Source: Hevea brasiliensis
Taxonomy: Eukaryota; Streptophyta; Magnoliopsida; Malpighiales; Euphorbiaceae
DNA length: 64,000 nucleotides
Direction of reading: 5' to 3'
Assembly: GCF_030052815.1 (NCBI RefSeq)
Contig: NC_079496.1
Span: 36,419,593-36,483,592, forward strand
The notes beneath the pieces are model-generated. The model had not been told where the DNA came from. It saw nothing but the letters and a program-made list of their open reading frames with translations, and did not search any database. The position numbers were made by a program, and so were the translations under genes. Positions 11,842-23,855 of this stretch are shown one piece after another. The first letter of the stretch is position 1, and the number at the start of each line of letters is the position of its first letter.

Positions 11842-14800
11842 TGTAACACCCCTAAGTTTGGCAGTGCGTTCTGCTGTTCCGGTGACCAGTGTTGTCCGGA
11901 CAGCTAGGATGCCTAGAACTACACTTTGTTATGAGTGAGGAGACATAAAATAATGAAATAAAAGAAAAGAAAATACAAGAAAAACAAAGGAAAAATAATA
12001 GCAAAGAAATGTAACCAAGTTAAGCGAGCTGGGAACCCTAACGATGGGTGACCGCACAGGGAAGTCACGGCGTGGATCGTTGACTAGCCCTGGACTGCGG
12101 GGAACCCTGGAAAACATTTTTAGGACTTAAATAGACCCTTATTGAAGAATAAATATCATTATAAAGATCAAAGAAAAATTAAATAATTAGTACAAAGAAA
12201 AGTGAGAAATCACAGACAAAACCAGGTGTTACCGAAAAATTGGGAATGCAACCCGAACAGGGGCATTATGGTCATTTGACACCCCGAATTGTCTTTTGAC
12301 CTAAATGTCCATTAAAAATAAATGATATTACACTTAGAAAATAAAATGAAAAATTAATTTGGTGGTACCTAAAGTAAATAGTGAGAATTAAGGGTTTAAT
12401 GTGGAATAAGTGAAAATTAAGCTTATTATATGATTTAAATTTTGTGAGTGGACCACTAGGGATTTAATTAAACACTAAATGGCAGCTGTAATTCCATTAT
12501 CCAAGCTGAAACTCCATCTTCTCCAAGTGCTCTCAACCTAGCCGAATTGAAGAAGGATAAACCTCCATTGCCATTTTCTTTAAGCTTCACCTAATCTCTC
12601 CATTTCACCTCCAATCACTTAGAATTCTTCATTAAAGATTGTCTACACATCATAAGGAAGATCTTGATACCAAAATCAAGAAGTTTAATCAAGGTTTAGC
12701 AAGCTCCAACCATAGGTAAGTTTACATTTTTGAATGTTGCTTTGTTAAACTTTGTGTACATGTTATGGGTGTGTACTTTGTGAAGAAAATTTTCAAGTTT
12801 GAGGAGTTATTGATATGTTCATTTTGGAAAGCCATGGAGTTATGTATTTAAGGAAATATTTATACATATATTTGATGAGAAATGATGTTGATTAGGGTGA
12901 TTTAATATCCTAGTAAATTATTCCACATGTATATGGTGATTGTGCACTTGGAATGGAAATTGATGAATTGTAGGACACTTTGGCATGGTGAAGATTTTCG
13001 GCAGCCTTGGGACTTTTGGATAAATGTATGTGTTTATGAAGGTATTGGCAGAATATTGACATTGAGGATTGATGGATATGTATATAGAGTGATTGTGTAA
13101 AGTGTATGTAAGAATTAGTAATGTTTAGGTTTATATGTGATTGTACTTAGACTTTGTAAATTTGAGTTTTAATTGGTGTATTGAGGATAATTGTAATCTG
13201 CCCAAAGTGACTTTAAAGTGAAGTGGTATATGGTTTTGGTAATGTACCAAAACAGAATTGGTAAGGGAAGTGGACATATAGTAAGATAAATGTGTCATTG
13301 ATGTATGTTTAAGCAAGGTAATTAAGGGCAGTATGCATTTTAGCCTATAACTTTAAATGTGTAACCTCAATTGGTATGAGACCAATTGAAGGTGAAACTA
13401 GGCACAAAATGTGTCAACTTTCATTGAGAAAGCATACCAAAATTCTGCTTGCAAGGTGACATGAAAAATGACCAACTCGGATTAAGTGCAAGTGAGGCCT
13501 GAAAACTGACCATTTGGGCAGCAGTTAGTGTTTAGGCCATAACTCACTCAAAACAGGTCCAATTGACCTGAAATTTTAACCATGAATAGTTAAGACCCAT
13601 ACCTACAAGTCTTATGAAGACACCAAAACCCAGAAATGACCATAAGCAAGTCAAACAGCTTGCACAAGTTCGGGTCCAAAAACTGGCCGAACCAAAGTTG
13701 ACCAAATTGACCTAAAATTGACCTAATTTGATGCCATTTGACCAGCAATAGTATAATGACCATAACTTGGTCTACTTAACTCAGAATGACCTAAAATTTT
13801 GCCCCGCGTTCCATAAGACATAGATCTACAAGTTTTTAGTTTTAACCGAAACTCGAAAACCGAGGGAACTAGGTCGTCCGGCTAGGTCAAACTAGTATCC
13901 CGGAATCCAGCAAGTTGCATTAAAATGCACTAAACAAGGAAATGAGTTTGGTAAAACGTACCAACCCTAAAACCCTATCGAATGTGACATATTAATGACA
14001 CTAAAATGTAATTTACCTAAAACGCATCGAGGGTCAGTATATTAGGTGATTGAGCAAATAATAACCTTCAGTGAATTAATTATCGAACATTATCGTTAGA
14101 GACAATTTAATTTAGTACTGAAACACTTCAAATTGTGTTTCTCAGTTACCAAAGACTCAGGAAAAGGGAAGGAAACACTGAGTCCAGACCAGGAGACAAT
14201 TATCAGAGGTTTGTGCACAACTAGTTTTCAACTGATTTTGCTCTGAATAATATTTCATATGATTAATTGTATGTTATTGTTTTAAATTGTGTTTGTGCAC
14301 AACAGTTATTTCTTTTGAATTTTTCAATTGAAATAAATTATGACTATTTGAATATTATTATTTTCAATTATGGAAATGTGTTTGAATGGATACTTATTTC
14401 TTGAAAAGCATTGTAAATAGTTTGAAATTGTGAAAAATTGTTTGAATGACATTGATGGATACTTATTGCTTGAAAAGCATTGTAAATTATTTGAAACTGT
14501 GGAAAAACTGATTTAGTGTGATTTGTGAAAATTGAAGTTAATTATGAATTGTGTTGCCATTTTGTGAATGAAATTATGACTTTGGAAATTTATTGGATTC
14601 TCACGAATCATTTGAATAAAATGTTTGGAATTGATTTTGTGTCACACTTAGCTTGACAGGATCATATCATTCCTTCTCCATTTATGGGGTTGTGATCGTT
14701 TATTTTCCTTCTCCATTTATGGAGTCGTGATCGTTTATTTTTCTCCCTCTCTGGTTTACCAGTTGAGGTGATCGGATAAGTACTCATTATATAGCTAGCT

Positions 14801-15808
14801 CCCTTCCTCATTGATTTCGATTAATGGGGTTGTGATTGCTTTGTCGTGGTGTACAACGCGGCATTGATCGAAAATTTGTGTCATGGCTTAAGTTGTGAAT
14901 GAATTGGCAACACTGTATTCTTAACTTATTCGACTAAATTGTGTTGTTATGCGATTTGATAATTTGTGAAATGAAGTTTAAATTCTTATTGACATTTACT
15001 GTCTTTCGAATTTAACTATGTTTTGATTATTGAGATTTATTGTGATATTGTGTTAAATTCCTTATGACAGTATTGTCTTGAATTTAACTATGGTTTTTAA
15101 GTATCTACTATTTATTTGAATTATGAATTGTGATTTAAATTTGTATTTAGTTAATATTGTGCACCACTGAGACATTGTCTCAGCGACAGCTTTTTATTGC
15201 TGTCGCAAGTAGACAGACAGACAGTGCAGCAGACTAGGCTGCTAGTACCTCCAGTGAGAGACTACCGGGTATAATGAGTATACCAATATTTTGTATTTTG
15301 TAATGTAATGTATGTTCACTGTATATACATATAGTTATTGGTTTTGAGAAGTTGTAAATAAAAATTGTACATTGAAGTTGCAAAATAATTATGAGTTATT
15401 TTGGCTTGTAAAAATTGTATTATATTTCTTTTATCTCAGTCTTTGAAAAATCACTGTGGATTTGAGTTGAGAAATGTGTTGTGTTGAGAAATATGTTGGA
15501 GTTGAGATTTGAAAATCTATTGAAGTGCTTTTTACAGGTTTTCTGAAGAATTGTTTTATCCAAAATACAGAAGGCACTCTGCCAAAATTTTTACAGAAAC
15601 TCCAAATAATTCAAATGTGTTAGTTCTATCACTTCAGTTCACAAAGGTTTTTAACACCTGTAAATAGTGCTCACCACTGTAAAAGAAGTAAGAAAAGTTT
15701 ACAAAATCCCTTGTAGTGTATTTAATGGATTATCAGTAGACAGAGTTGGTAATTCATTAGGTATACTACGGGATCATGTTATGCCTTACAGAGGGGTAGG
15801 GTGTGACA
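11842..15808 (+). repeat. 3' LTR of the Tekay-like element
   Basis: Matches 5316-9281 throughout, with scattered substitutions (for example TTCGG versus TTTGG and GTA versus GCA in the first 30 bp) and a few small indels, one near 12210. Ends GTGTGACA, followed by the TSD CAGAT. Confidence 0.9.
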
Positions 15809-15935
15809 CAGATAGTAATTGAAGGACTAAAAGGTGAAGATTAATATTAGAAAATCGAGATCTTGAACCTAGGAAATCTGACCTAGAAATAGGCTGATGA
15901 CCTTTGTAGAGTTCCAAAATTAATCATAGATCTCA
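15809..15935 (+). repeat. Athila-type LTR 'A', segment 2
   Basis: After the TSD the interrupted LTR resumes with AATTGAAGGACTAAAAGGTG. It aligns with the B copy at about 19727 (AATTGAAGGACTGAAAGGTG) and with the following CTTGAACCTAGGAA block. It is cut again at TCTCA|TGTTAG by the solo copia LTR. Confidence 0.8.
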
Positions 15936-18039
15936 TGTTAGTAGTATGCCCTAGAGCATATCATTTAGTATGTATCTTGTACATATTTTTATTAATAAAA
16001 GGCATTTCCACTTTTCCATTTACATAATATATTTATGTGTAATAGAAAAGGTCCATTGATATTTTGTTAGAAATATTATTCTTAAGTTGTTAAGAATATG
16101 AGTGACAATATTTCTAGCACAAAGTATCATAAATAGGTTCACAATCGAGGATACTTCATAATAAGGACATAACTTATCCAGAAAGATTGTATTCATATTT
16201 GTTCCCAAGTTATTTATATGAGATATAAATAAGATAGAATGGTGAGTCTCATGCCATATAACAAACATGATAGGCACTTATAAATGATAAGTAGGCCAAA
16301 CTAGTGACACTTATGACAAGCACATGGAGTTTACTCTTGTCAATGTTTTGTCATAAATCATATCAGTGCATATAATCTTTAGACCTGAGATAGCACAGTT
16401 ATCTTATATATAGGTAGTTTGAGTTTGATACTGCTTTCATACTTATACTATGTATGGGTATATGGGCATCTGTTGGCTCCTACTAGTTATATATGGAGGT
16501 AGGTGTTGATCAAGATGGAATCTGTTCCTCTAAGTAAATAGAGATAAAATTCTATGTTCATTTAATTGTTCTTGATGTTTCAAGTTCCTGGCCAGGACAG
16601 ATAGATTTATTCAGAAAAGAGTTTCTGATGAGAAAATCTTTTTAATCAAGAACTGGAATTAAAAGAGAACATAATATTCATAGCAAATGGAGTTTGACAT
16701 AAACCATGACTCCAGCTTGAGTTGGGATTTTGTAACAGAGAGATTCTAGTGCATGGTAACATATGATTATAGGTTCATTTAAGGTAAACCTTATTACTCA
16801 TTAGGTGGCCATGGCATGCTATGCTAGGTGTTAACTATGGTCTATGAGGTTCATAAAATGATTTAGAGAAATCATTTATGGTAAGAAAGAGTTCTAATGA
16901 TATTAAGAGTTGATATCATGTCTCGTTGCCAATTAATGATGAGCCTAGTAAGTCACACACATACACAAGTTATCACCTATTTAAATATGATTTAATTAAT
17001 TAATTAAAGAGTTTAATTAATTAATTAATTAGGTTTGATTTGCAATTAAATTGCAAAGTCCCTAGCATGACTTGAAACCAAATATAGATTATTAGATATA
17101 TAGTATAAGTTAAATTTATATTTAAAGTGTTTAAATATGAATTTAATTAATGACAAATTAATTTATAGAGATTAATTAATTAATTTGTATTTGATATAAA
17201 TTAGAAGAAGAAAAATAATTATTTTGGGTTAAGAACTCAAAATTAAAACACAGGGGCATTTTGGTCATTTCACAGTGTGACACGTGGCACCATGAGATAG
17301 TGACACATGGGATTATACATAAGCTTCCCAAATGTTTTTTAATCATGTAAGATGATTAAAATCAAGATTAAATATAGGTTTGACACTTGGCACAATGTGA
17401 TTGGGTCACTTAAACCTAAAGCTAATCAAAGGGTGACATGTGGCAAGGGTTTAATGTGTTAACCTAGCTATATAAGTGTTGTTATGAAAAAGAAAAACAA
17501 CCAGTAGCCACTCCTCTCCTTTGTCACGCCATTTTGAGGCTCTCCATCTATTCTTCTTCATCTCTCATCAATTCAAAGAGATTAGCCATCAATCTCTTGA
17601 ATTAATAACACTAGAAATTGTTTCTAGTGTCCTGTTTATATCTCTAATCTCTTAAAAGGCAGAACTTGAATTTCTAATTAATAGAAAAAGCTTTAGAAGC
17701 TGTTCAAGGGCTGCCATAGGTATTCTTGGTGTGGACAAGCTAGAGGGACAATATTTGGTGTCCTGAAGACAAATCTCAAAGGCGTAGATACGCTGCAGTG
17801 CATCAAGAGGTTAGTGTAATCGTTCTTGATTTAATCTAGGGTTCTAAAATTAATCTGATTAATTTTAAAATTTTAAATGGAAAATACAGATCCAAAAACA
17901 TATTAAAAGAGTTTTAATATGTTGTTTTTCATTGAAATCAAATAGATAAAAATAAATCTTGCATGATGCATGTGACCCTAGGTGAAAATTTTTGAATTCA
18001 ATGGTATAAACTTGTGTTTTTCACGCTTCCGTTCCTTCA
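15936..18039 (+). mobile_element. Solo Ty1/copia LTR
   Basis: The segment is 2,104 bp, from TGTTAGTAGTATGCCCTAGA to TTCACGCTTCCGTTCCTTCA. It matches the LTRs of the copia element at 52650-62140 but has no interior. Flanks are TCTCA (15931-15935) and TCTTA (18040-18044), a TSD with one difference. A solo LTR of this sort is left by recombination between the two LTRs of a full element. The 85-codon minus-strand frame inside is repeated in every copy of this LTR and is not treated as a gene. Confidence 0.9.
17469..17476 (+). promoter_or_regulatory. TATA box of solo copia LTR
   Basis: TATATAAG in CTAGCTATATAAGTGTTG is conserved in all three copia LTRs that reach this position, about 1.5 kb from the LTR start. 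Confidence 0.6.
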
Positions 18040-18171
18040 TCTTAAAGGGTGTTAATTAATTTAATCACCACGAAAGTAGGGTTTAGGGTAATTAAAATAC
18101 ACCTTGAGTGCCTTGAGAAAGGACTCAGGATATCTTAGGATTAATTTCCATCAAAGCAACTATTCTCAATC
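18040..18171 (+). repeat. Athila-type LTR 'A', segment 3
   Basis: Resumes after the copia LTR with TTAATTAATTTAATCACCAC and GAAAGTAGGGTTTAGG. It parallels 19850-19960 of the B copy, including the CCTTGAGA-AGGACT block and TTCCATCAA. It breaks off at CAATC|TGTCACACC, where a reverse Tekay-like LTR begins. Confidence 0.78.
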
Positions 18172-18687
18172 TGTCACACCTTACCCCTCTGTAAGGCATA
18201 ACATGATCCTGTAGTATATTTAATGAATAACTGAACTTCGCCTACTGATAACCCATTAAATACATTATAAGGGATTTTAAAACAATTTTATATCCTTTTG
18301 AAGGTGGCGAGCATTTTTAATAGGTATTAAAACTTTTAATTGGAGTTTAAATGTTAGGTAAAAATTTTGACCATTTTTATTTTTTTGCAAATTTTGTAGA
18401 AATTTCGGCAGAGTGTCGTCTATAATTGAGTAAAATAAAAAATTTAAAATAAAAAATACTAATTTATGCATATATTAAATCACAATTAATCTAAATGCGG
18501 TACTGAAATTAATAAATAGATACAAAACACAATTTAAATTTTGGTTAAAGAAAATTTTCACTTCAGAAGTCACAAAATAAATTTTATAAAAACACATAGT
18601 CATATCATGCCATCAATATATTTTTCATCTCAATAGCCAGAGGCTTATGAGGAATACCAAGGCTAGCTAGCTCAATCTATGGGTACC
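18172..18687 (-). repeat. Reverse Tekay-like LTR, 3' end fragment
   Basis: Begins TGTCACACCTTACCCC, the reverse complement of the LTR end seen at 23475. It reads through the ATAACATGATCC and GGTGGCGAGCATTTTTAATA blocks to the CTAGCTAGCTCAA block (rc of about 22500-22515). It is shorter than the matching stretch of the 20016-23475 LTR, so the GTGCACCACTGAG segment has been lost by internal deletion. It is cut at GTACC by the start of Athila B; the remainder should lie right of the window. Confidence 0.75.
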
Positions 18688-18904
18688 TGATGCACTTGAA
18701 TTGTATAGATGTTTTTAAGCACAATTGTATACTATCTCATAGCAATTAGGTAAGTTATCTCATGCATAGTAGTTGATTTCATTAGTTTTTGTAATTTTTA
18801 TTATCAAGCCCTTAATTCCATGTTTTCTGCATCATTTCAGGTGTTTGGGTGAAGCCCCAGAGTATAGGAGTGCAAAAGGGAAGCTTGGAGAAGTCAAAAG
18901 GCTA

Positions 18905-19175
18905 CGGGCAGTGTAAGCCAAGCCACAGACCTGTGTAACCTTCTGCCAGACAAAAGCCAGAGAGCCAATGGAGAAACAAAAGTACACGAGTCTTGTAATT
19001 GGACCAGTGTAATCTGCAGGGACCCGTGTAAGTCTCTGCCAGGCACAAGCTTGAAGAACTTTCTAAGAACAAAAGTACACGGCCCATGTAGCTAGTGCAG
19101 ACCCGTGTAAATCTCTGTGCCAATGCAAGACTCCGCAATTCCACTCCAGTAAGTTACACGGCCCGTGTACTTTGC
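18905..19175. promoter_or_regulatory. ACCCGTGTAA / ACACGGCCCGTGT motif array in Athila LTR B
   Basis: Same type of array as in LTR A: ACCTGTGTAACC, GTACACGAGTCTTGTAA, GACCCGTGTAAGTC, ACACGGCCCATGTA, GACCCGTGTAAATC and ACACGGCCCGTGTACT. It lies about 100-370 bp upstream of the TATA box at 19278. Single motifs differ between A and B, yet number and spacing are broadly kept. Confidence 0.6.
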
Positions 19176-19277
19176 GATAGCCAGTTTTCAAACCCGAATT
19201 TTCGCTCTTGTTTACAGATTCAAATCAGACTCCTAAGGCTTTTGGGACTTAAAATGACCTAACCCTATAACAACTAT

Positions 19278-19285
19278 TATAAATA
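19278..19285 (+). promoter_or_regulatory. Probable TATA box of Athila LTR B
   Basis: TATAAATA in CAACTATTATAAATAGAAAG, at the same place as in LTR A. Confidence 0.58.
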
Positions 19286-20015
19286 GAAAGAGAAAACATC
19301 CAAAAGAGGATCCTTTGACAACACTTTTAGGAGTTTTAAAGAGATTCGCATTCTGTACTCTCTCCAGCCATCTTGAGGAGAAGAATATCAGTATCAAGGG
19401 GAGTTTTCCAGTCAAAGTCCCACAAGATCAAAGCTGCAAACTCTCTTTGGATCCTTCATTCCATCTCTTTAAACGGATTTTAATATTTTATTTCTTCTAT
19501 ATGATTTCTTTTTACTGTCTTTACCTTTTTATCATGATGTTTGCTGAACTCATGAGTGAGTAGTTTTATATTTTGGAATTGGGAGAGTAATGCTTGTAAT
19601 CATTGTTATGGATAAACAATAAGTTTTATTTATTGGATTTGAGATTTGTTCCTTGATTTAATTTCTTGTGATCTTAATGCAGGCAATGTGCTGGTACCCA
19701 CTTAGTATTGATTGTAGATATTAATTGAAGGACTGAAAGGTGAAGATTAATATTAAAAAATCAAGATCTTGAACCTAGGAATTCTGACTTAGACATAGAC
19801 TGATACCTTTGTGGAACTTCAAAATTAGTCAAAGACCTTAAAGGATTTTAATTAATTGATCGCCATGAAAGTCGGGTTTAAGTTAATTAGAATACACCCT
19901 AGGTACCTTGAGAGAGGACTTAGGATACCTTAGGATTGATTTCCATCAAGGTAAGTGATTCTCAAAACCAGTAAATAAATAAGATAACATCCATAGCAAG
20001 ATTCAAGTGTGAAAT

Positions 20016-23000
20016 TGTAACACCCCTATTTGCATATGTTACTGTTTTGGTGACCGATATCAGTCCGGATAATTAAGGGGATTAGAACCACATCTAAGAC
20101 AACTAGATAAGCCCTGAACATAAATAATTAGTAATTGTCAAATAGTTAAGTATAAATAAGAAAAATAGAATATAAAAGGTTAAATGAGCCGGGAGTCACA
20201 GCGATGGGTGACCTTCCCGGGAAGGACTGCGAGGTCGATTTAAACTCAAATTTCGAACCGTAAAATGTGACGCTGCGGTCCTTAGGACCATTGTGAACAC
20301 AGTAGAAAAGAGAAAATCACAGAAAAGAATTGTTAAGCAGGTCAAATAATTAGGTCAGGGATCTAGAAGAAATATTGAATTATTTGTAAACCGGATTGAA
20401 CCAACGAGGGGCAATTTGGTCAATTCACCCCTAGAGCTGACACCTGACCTAACTGTCCAATAAAATTTGAGAAATGAAATTTTTGGAATATAGAATTAAA
20501 ATAAAGAAGTGAGGAAAAAGAAAGGAAAAAGAAAAGAAAAGAAAATAAAGAATAATGACATCATCATGGATGACATCATGTATGACTCAATAAATAATTA
20601 TCATTTATTTATTTAATTTGACTAAGTCAATTTGGGATAAATACACATAAAATAACAAAATAAAGAAATTTATTTTTTCGTCTTCTTTCTCATAGATTTC
20701 TGCCACTCTTTCTTTCTCTCTAATTCTCTTACAATTCCACTATTTTTACCCCTTAAAAGCTTGATTTCTCCTCCCTTCCTCACCATAAAAACCCTAACCA
20801 CCAACATTAAAGTTTGATTTTAGACCTTGGTGGAGTGATTAGTAACAAAAAGAAGAAGAAAAGAAGGAGACTTGGAAAATTAGAGAATCCATAAATTAAG
20901 GTATGTATAAATTGGTTTTAAATCTTTAAATACTACTTGAAATTTAGTTGAGATGCATGGAAATTGTAAAGAAAATGAAAATAATCTTGCATGCATGATG
21001 AGTAGAAATTTCAGCAGCCATGATATTAGGAGAGGTTGAAGTGTTTTAGTTCAATGAATTATGTATATAAGCCTAATTAAGTGTGTAGAGAATGTTTAGA
21101 TACCTTAATTGCATAAATTGAAAAACTTAGAAAAGTTAGGGTTCTTGACCTTAGGGTTTTGGAAGACAAAAATTGGAGAAGTGGTCAAATGGTGTGTTTG
21201 ACCTTGTTTGAGGTGAGAAATGGTCATTTGTGACCAATTGGTGTATGTTGGAAGTGTTAGAACCAAATGGAAATTCGGATTGAATGGGGGCAGTATGCAG
21301 GCAGCATGACCAATGTCCCTTTGAAGGACCAAAACTAAAAATTTACAAGTCCAATTGGTATGAGATCAATTGAAAATGAAAATAGACACAAAATGGAACA
21401 TTTTTCATTTAGGAATCATGCCCAAAAAGTGACTAAAACCTAGTAAACAAATTGGCCAAATCCGGGTGTGAGTGTTCTGCCCTGTACAAAAATGATCAAA
21501 TGAATAGTGTTTGTTCATTTAGCCATAACTTGGGCTAGGCAGGTCTAAATGACCTGAAATTTTACCAGTAGAAAGCTGAGATATAGACCTAAAACTTTCA
21601 TGAAGAACACAAACTTAAATTATGCCCTTAACCAAGTCATTTGGCCACCCAAATTTGGTGACCTAAAACTGCCAGAACCAGTTTGGGTTAAGTCCAATCC
21701 GGCAGCCATGATTCAAATGGCTATAACTTGAGGTACAAAACTCCAATTGGAGTGATTTAAAAAGGAGAATAAATTTAAGACAATAAGGAACAATTTCTTT
21801 GAAGAAAATTTTGCCAAATTCTAACAGTAAAATGACCAATGAAACAGTGTAACATAAGACACTCAAAACTGAAAATTTACAAATTTGCCTAAAAGACTTA
21901 GAATTTGAGTAAACAATCAAAACCAACAAATTAGGTAATCAAAATGTGGTATGTGGGTGAAGTTGTTCCCATACCTATTAAGCCTTAGAAAGTCAACAAA
22001 TTGACTTGAATAGTATCGTGAATAGTAACCCCGAAATACAAAATTTAAAGAATGCCAAGTTTAGCATATTAAAGCTAGGTATAAGTGAATTTGAATTTAT
22101 TTTTTGATTTATAATGAGTTATGATACTGAAACACTGTGAAACTGTGTGTTTCAGTGGAAAATAATACTGGAAAAGAACCTGAGGGATCGAGTCAAGGCC
22201 AAGAGGCGACTCGCTTAAAGTTTGTGCACAACATCAACATGCTTTAAAATTCATTTACAAAGTGCATGAAACGTGTCTTATGCTTTTGCTTTGAATTGTT
22301 GAAAGTTTATTTGTGTATATTTGAAATGGAAATAAATGTTTAGTAAATTGTTAAGATAAGTTTTGAAACCACAGTGTCATGACCATATATTTGAACACCT
22401 CACTAGCATGACTAGTGGGAGAAATCAGTTTTGAATTTGATTCCTTCTCTAGCTGAAGCTTTGAGGTGAGTGCCAGTATAAGAAGAAAAAGAATGGGTTC
22501 CCATATATTTGAGCTAGCTAGCCTTGTGTTGTGACTTCTCCTTAGCCTCCGGGTATTGAGATTGTATTTGTTTCGAATGGCATGATATAACTGTGAATTT
22601 TTATGAAAGTTGTTTTGAGATTTTTGAAATGAAATTGTTTTAATTAAAATCTTGTAAAGCATGTTTTGAATTTATATTTCTTGTTCAGTTTAATTTTTGA
22701 AGAAGTATGTTTTAAATTCCGCATAAAGATTATTTTAGTATGTTGTGCACCACTGAGTCCTAGTACTCAGCGATAGCTGTTGTTGCTGTCGTAGATATAG
22801 AGACTAGAGGAGCAGCAAAGTGAGCTGCTGAGGATTGTGGAGCGACCTACCCTGAAGTTCTATTGGGTATATTTTATACCCTGATTGTAAAAACTATTTT
22901 GATGTATGTAACTGTATGGACATTTAAAATTGGTTATGAGTAGTTGTATAAAGTTGTATAAAGCTTGTGACAAATTTTAGTTTGGATTTCTCTTAATGTA

Positions 23001-23475
23001 AATTTTTGTAATGATGTATATAAATTGTTTTATCTTTAATGAAATATGAATGAAAGTATTTTGTTTTAATCTGAATAGAATTGATTAATAGTATTTTGAT
23101 GATTATTGAATTTTAGAAATTGAGAAATAATGTTGAAATTTATTGGGATTGGTTGTGGAATTGATGAAGTTGTTGAGACAAATTATTATAAGTGTTTTTT
23201 TAGGTATTTGAAGAACTGTTTTCTCAAAATACAGACGGCACTTTGCCAAAAATTTTATAGCGGAAAAATAAAACAGGACAAAAATCTTAACTAGTTTTCA
23301 AACTCTAACTAAATGTTTTAATACCTATTAGAAAATGCTCACCACTTATAAAAGTAAGAAAATGGTTTTAAAATCCCTTGTAGGGTACTTAATGAGTTAT
23401 CATAGGTGAAGTTCGGTAGTTCATTAGGTATTCTACGGGATCATATTATGCCTTACAAAGGGGTAAGGTGTGACA
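20016..23475 (+). mobile_element. Solo Tekay-like LTR, 3.46 kb
   Basis: Starts TGTAACACCCCTATTTGCAT, ends GTAAGGTGTGACA, and is flanked by the perfect TSD GAAAT (20011-20015 and 23476-23480). It has no interior, PBS or PPT. It is the same subfamily as the reverse copies at 514-2804 and 18172-18687, and a relative of the 4-kb LTRs at 5316 and 11842. It is a product of LTR-LTR recombination after insertion into the Athila B LTR. Reading frames up to 103 codons on the minus strand have no recognisable content. Confidence 0.93.
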
Positions 23476-23704
23476 GAAATCTTAATTCCAGAATTGTTCC
23501 AAAATAGATTACATCATTTTAAGTTTATCATTTTAGTGTTTAAAATAGACAAATTGTATTCCTTCATTGTTCGATAGCCTGAATAGTCAAAATTACTGTG
23601 TAGATTGGTACTTACTAATCAAATTCCTTGTGAGAACGATACTTTACTCATCACTTTATTACTTGTTAGCGATCTGTGCACTTGCGATGGTTGTAAAACC
23701 AACA
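23476..23704 (+). repeat. Athila B 5' LTR, last part
   Basis: Continues the LTR after the solo insertion and ends near AAAACCAACA, a few bases before the primer site. The exact end (23704 or 23708) is uncertain because CAACA and CAAACA both offer a CA terminus. Confidence 0.7.
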
Positions 23705-23711
23705 AACAAGT

Positions 23712-23732
23712 TTTAGGCGCCGTTACCGGGGA
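23712..23732 (+). other. Athila-type primer-binding site
   Basis: TTTAGGCGCCGTTACCGGGGA resembles the TTTGGCGCCGTTGCCGGGGA block that follows the 5' LTR in Athila elements of many plants. The differences from that form (GG to AG, TTGCC to TTACC) are G-to-A changes. Confidence 0.75.
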
Positions 23733-23855
23733 ATTTTGGCTTTAGTAATATCGAGCGATAGGCAATTTAGCTGATTTAGGCAATTATATTTATTATCTAA
23801 TTTTTTTTGATTTGTTTTATTTCTTTTCTTTTCTCTCAGGTGCCCAATCTGGTAG

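Larger units (their letters stand above)
5316..15808 (+). mobile_element. Complete but pol-less Tekay/Del-like LTR retrotransposon
   Basis: The element is 10,493 bp and flanked by a perfect 5-bp TSD, CAGAT (5311-5315 and 15809-15813). It has two LTRs of 3,966 and 3,967 bp starting TGTAACACCCC and ending GTGTGACA. A PBS follows the 5' LTR and a PPT precedes the 3' LTR. The 2.56-kb interior holds only a broken gag-protease; reverse transcriptase, RNase H and integrase are absent. The two LTRs are nearly the same along their length, so the insertion is comparatively young. It is probably a non-autonomous copy mobilised by a relative. It is inserted in Athila LTR A. Confidence 0.92.
18688..20015 (+). 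repeat. Athila B 5' LTR, first part
   Basis: Starts TGATGCACTTGAATTG and parallels LTR A block by block. It contains the motif array (18905-19175), a TATA box, the GTGAGTAGTT block and a GGTACCCACTTAGTATTGAT block. Interrupted after GAAAT (20011-20015) by a solo Tekay-like LTR. Short frames inside (60-82 codons) have no recognisable product. Confidence 0.82.

Noticed and set aside
16020..16277. 85-codon minus-strand frame found in three copia LTRs (also 52734-52991 and 60116-60373)
   Set aside because: Repeated because the LTR is repeated; no homology and no coding signal beyond that.
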